A stretch of DNA of 12,649 nucleotides. Origin: Methanobacteriota archaeon. Its GTDB lineage: Archaea > Hydrothermarchaeota > Hydrothermarchaeia > Hydrothermarchaeales > JACRDW01. The stretch lies in contig JACRDW010000160.1 in assembly GCA_016212785.1 (NCBI GenBank), forward strand, positions 1 to 12,649, written 5' to 3'. This document shows, piece after piece, positions 11,738 to 12,649 of the stretch. The notes under the pieces are model-generated. The model did no database searches, had not been told where the DNA came from, and worked only from the letters and a program-made list of their open reading frames with translations. A program made the position numbers and the translations under genes. Within the stretch, counting starts at the first letter, position 1, and every line of letters starts with the position of its first letter.

Positions 11738-12649
11738 ATGAAGAAAAATAGCACCCCCGAGATAAAAGTAGGTTACCTTTCTACAGTATACCATACTTCC
11801 CTCCTTTTGATGGGCACCGGCTGGCTTGAAGAGAGACTGAACATAAAGACAGGATGGAGGTTATTCGGTGCAGGTCCGGCGGTAATTCAGGCTTTCGCCA
11901 AAGGAGAGATAGACCTGGGGTACACAGGGCTACCGCCCGTAATTATCGGCATCGATAAAGGCATAGCGATTAAGTGCGTTGGGGGCGGGCATGTGGAGGG
12001 CACGGTGCTGATAGCAAGGGGCGACTTCAAATCCATTGAGGAGCTGAGAGAAATAAACGCAGTTTTTCAGCAGTTCAGAGGGAAGATAATCGGCACGCCG
12101 CAGATGGGCTCCATCCACGACGTGATTATCCGAAGCTGCATAAAAGAGAGTAGCTTGGAGGATGAGATAGCTGTAAAAAATTATAACTGGACAGATTTTG
12201 TTCTGGACGCAATTGTAGATGGAGAAATCCATGCCGCTGCAGGAACTCCTGCTCTTGCAGTGGCTGCCTCCCGTGCGTGCGACGCAAAAATAATAATTCC
12301 TGCCCACAAGCTATGGGCTAACAACCCGAGCTGTGGAATAATCGCAACCAGAAGATTAATAGAAAATTCTCCTGATTTGCTAGAGGAGTTTTTGAAACTC
12401 CACGAGGAGGCATCTAACTTTATAAGAATGCATCCTGCGAGAGCGGCTAAAATAGTCTCGGGTATGGTGGAGTTGGTGGATGAAGATTTCGTGCTTAAAG
12501 CTTACGAAATTTCCCCAAAGTACTGCGCAGGCATTTCTGAAGAATTCATCGCAGCTACCCTAGCATTTGTACCCGTGTTGTATAAATTGGGTTATCTTAA
12601 AAAGCTCCTAACACAGGAGGATATTTTTGATTTGAGGTTCATAAAGAAG
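11738..12649 (+). CDS. SsuA/TauA/NMT1-like substrate-binding-fold protein without signal peptide (3' end beyond window)
   Basis: The frame is open for 304 codons to the right edge, close to the family's full length. The two-lobe binding-protein pattern is clear: E-I-K-V-G-Y-L strand at 8-14, F-G-A-G-P-A-V-I-Q-A-F near 43-53, G-E-I-D-L-G-Y-T-G-L-P-P near 56-67, a hinge-region G-K-I-I-G-T-P near 115-121, D-G-E-I-H-A-A-A-G-T-P-A near 161-172, and S-P-D-L-L-E-E-F near 211-218. Relatives bind sulfonates, taurine, nitrate or pyrimidines for ABC import. Unusually, the chain begins M-K-K-N-S-T-P-E and goes straight into the first strand, with no signal peptide or lipobox cysteine. It may be cytosolic, like enzymes that share this fold (for example MqnA/MqnD or THI5-type proteins). 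It faces the coenzyme M operon, which hints at sulfonate or sulfur-related ligands without proving it. Confidence 0.82.
   Translation, partial: MKKNSTPEIKVGYLSTVYHTSLLLMGTGWLEERLNIKTGWRLFGAGPAVIQAFAKGEIDLGYTGLPPVIIGIDKGIAIKCVGGGHVEGTVLIARGDFKSIEELREINAVFQQFRGKIIGTPQMGSIHDVIIRSCIKESSLEDEIAVKNYNWTDFVLDAIVDGEIHAAAGTPALAVAASRACDAKIIIPAHKLWANNPSCGIIATRRLIENSPDLLEEFLKLHEEASNFIRMHPARAAKIVSGMVELVDEDFVLKAYEISPKYCAGISEEFIAATLAFVPVLYKLGYLKKLLTQEDIFDLRFIKK

Noticed and set aside
11930..12307. A 125-codon minus-strand frame inside the binding-protein-like gene
   Set aside because: The plus-strand frame shows a continuous binding-protein fold over 304 codons; the minus frame has no family features.
1..12649. 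CRISPR array, insertion sequence or integrated element
   Set aside because: No regularly spaced direct repeats, transposase or integrase motifs, long terminal repeats or tRNA attachment sites were seen; apart from vapBC the gene content is housekeeping archaeal.

Overview
The window is archaeal, and most likely from a methanogen or a close methane- or alkane-metabolising relative in the Methanomicrobia sense. The evidence is a proteasome-activating nucleotidase, an archaeal MBF1, a type III RuBisCO, PurP (the archaeal formate-dependent IMP pathway), an MptA-family protein, and above all a coenzyme M pair made of cysteate synthase and a fused ComDE sulfopyruvate decarboxylase. That route to coenzyme M is the one described in Methanosarcinales and Methanomicrobiales. 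Several genes have a TATA-like box about 25 bases before the start codon, which suggests leaderless or nearly leaderless archaeal transcripts. Base composition looks balanced by eye, and arginine is often AGA/AGG. The exact lineage cannot be told from the sequence alone.

Layout. 1-88 (-): N-terminus of a secreted or membrane protein with a signal peptide, cut by the left edge. 161-1459 (-): type III RuBisCO. 1561-2646 (+): purP, sharing a short divergent promoter region with rbcL. 2711-4532 (+): a tight four-gene run of AbrB-type antitoxin, PIN toxin, UPF0282 metallo-beta-lactamase-fold hydrolase and a membrane-anchored AN1 zinc-finger protein. 4525-5343 (-): an MptA/FolE2-family protein converging on the AN1 gene. 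5344-5560: a 217-base non-coding stretch full of perfect hairpins, including a cloverleaf-like four-way junction. 5561-6055 (-): MBF1, divergent from the PAN ATPase at 6160-7410 (+). 7532-8626 (-): DRG-family GTPase. 8793-9209 (+): a small flavin-binding split-barrel protein. 9236-11634 (-): comDE and cysteate synthase, overlapping by 4 bases as one operon. 11738-12649 (+): a substrate-binding-protein-like gene without a signal peptide, divergent from the coenzyme M operon and open at the right edge.

How the genes fit together. Cysteate synthase and ComDE supply two steps of coenzyme M synthesis. PurP builds IMP, while type III RuBisCO works on ribulose bisphosphate derived from nucleotide or pentose phosphates, so their shared promoter region touches both sides of nucleotide metabolism. 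PAN and MBF1 are core protein-turnover and transcription genes. No gap exceeds 300 bases. I see no CRISPR array, rRNA, tRNA or insertion sequence.

The points most worth a second look are: (1) the MptA-family protein keeps a strongly conserved N-terminal half but seems to have lost the Cys and His metal ligands and about 35 residues of the central region; (2) the structured stretch directly upstream of it; (3) the signal-less binding-protein homologue facing the coenzyme M operon; (4) the toxin-antitoxin pair packed against UPF0282 and AN1 genes.
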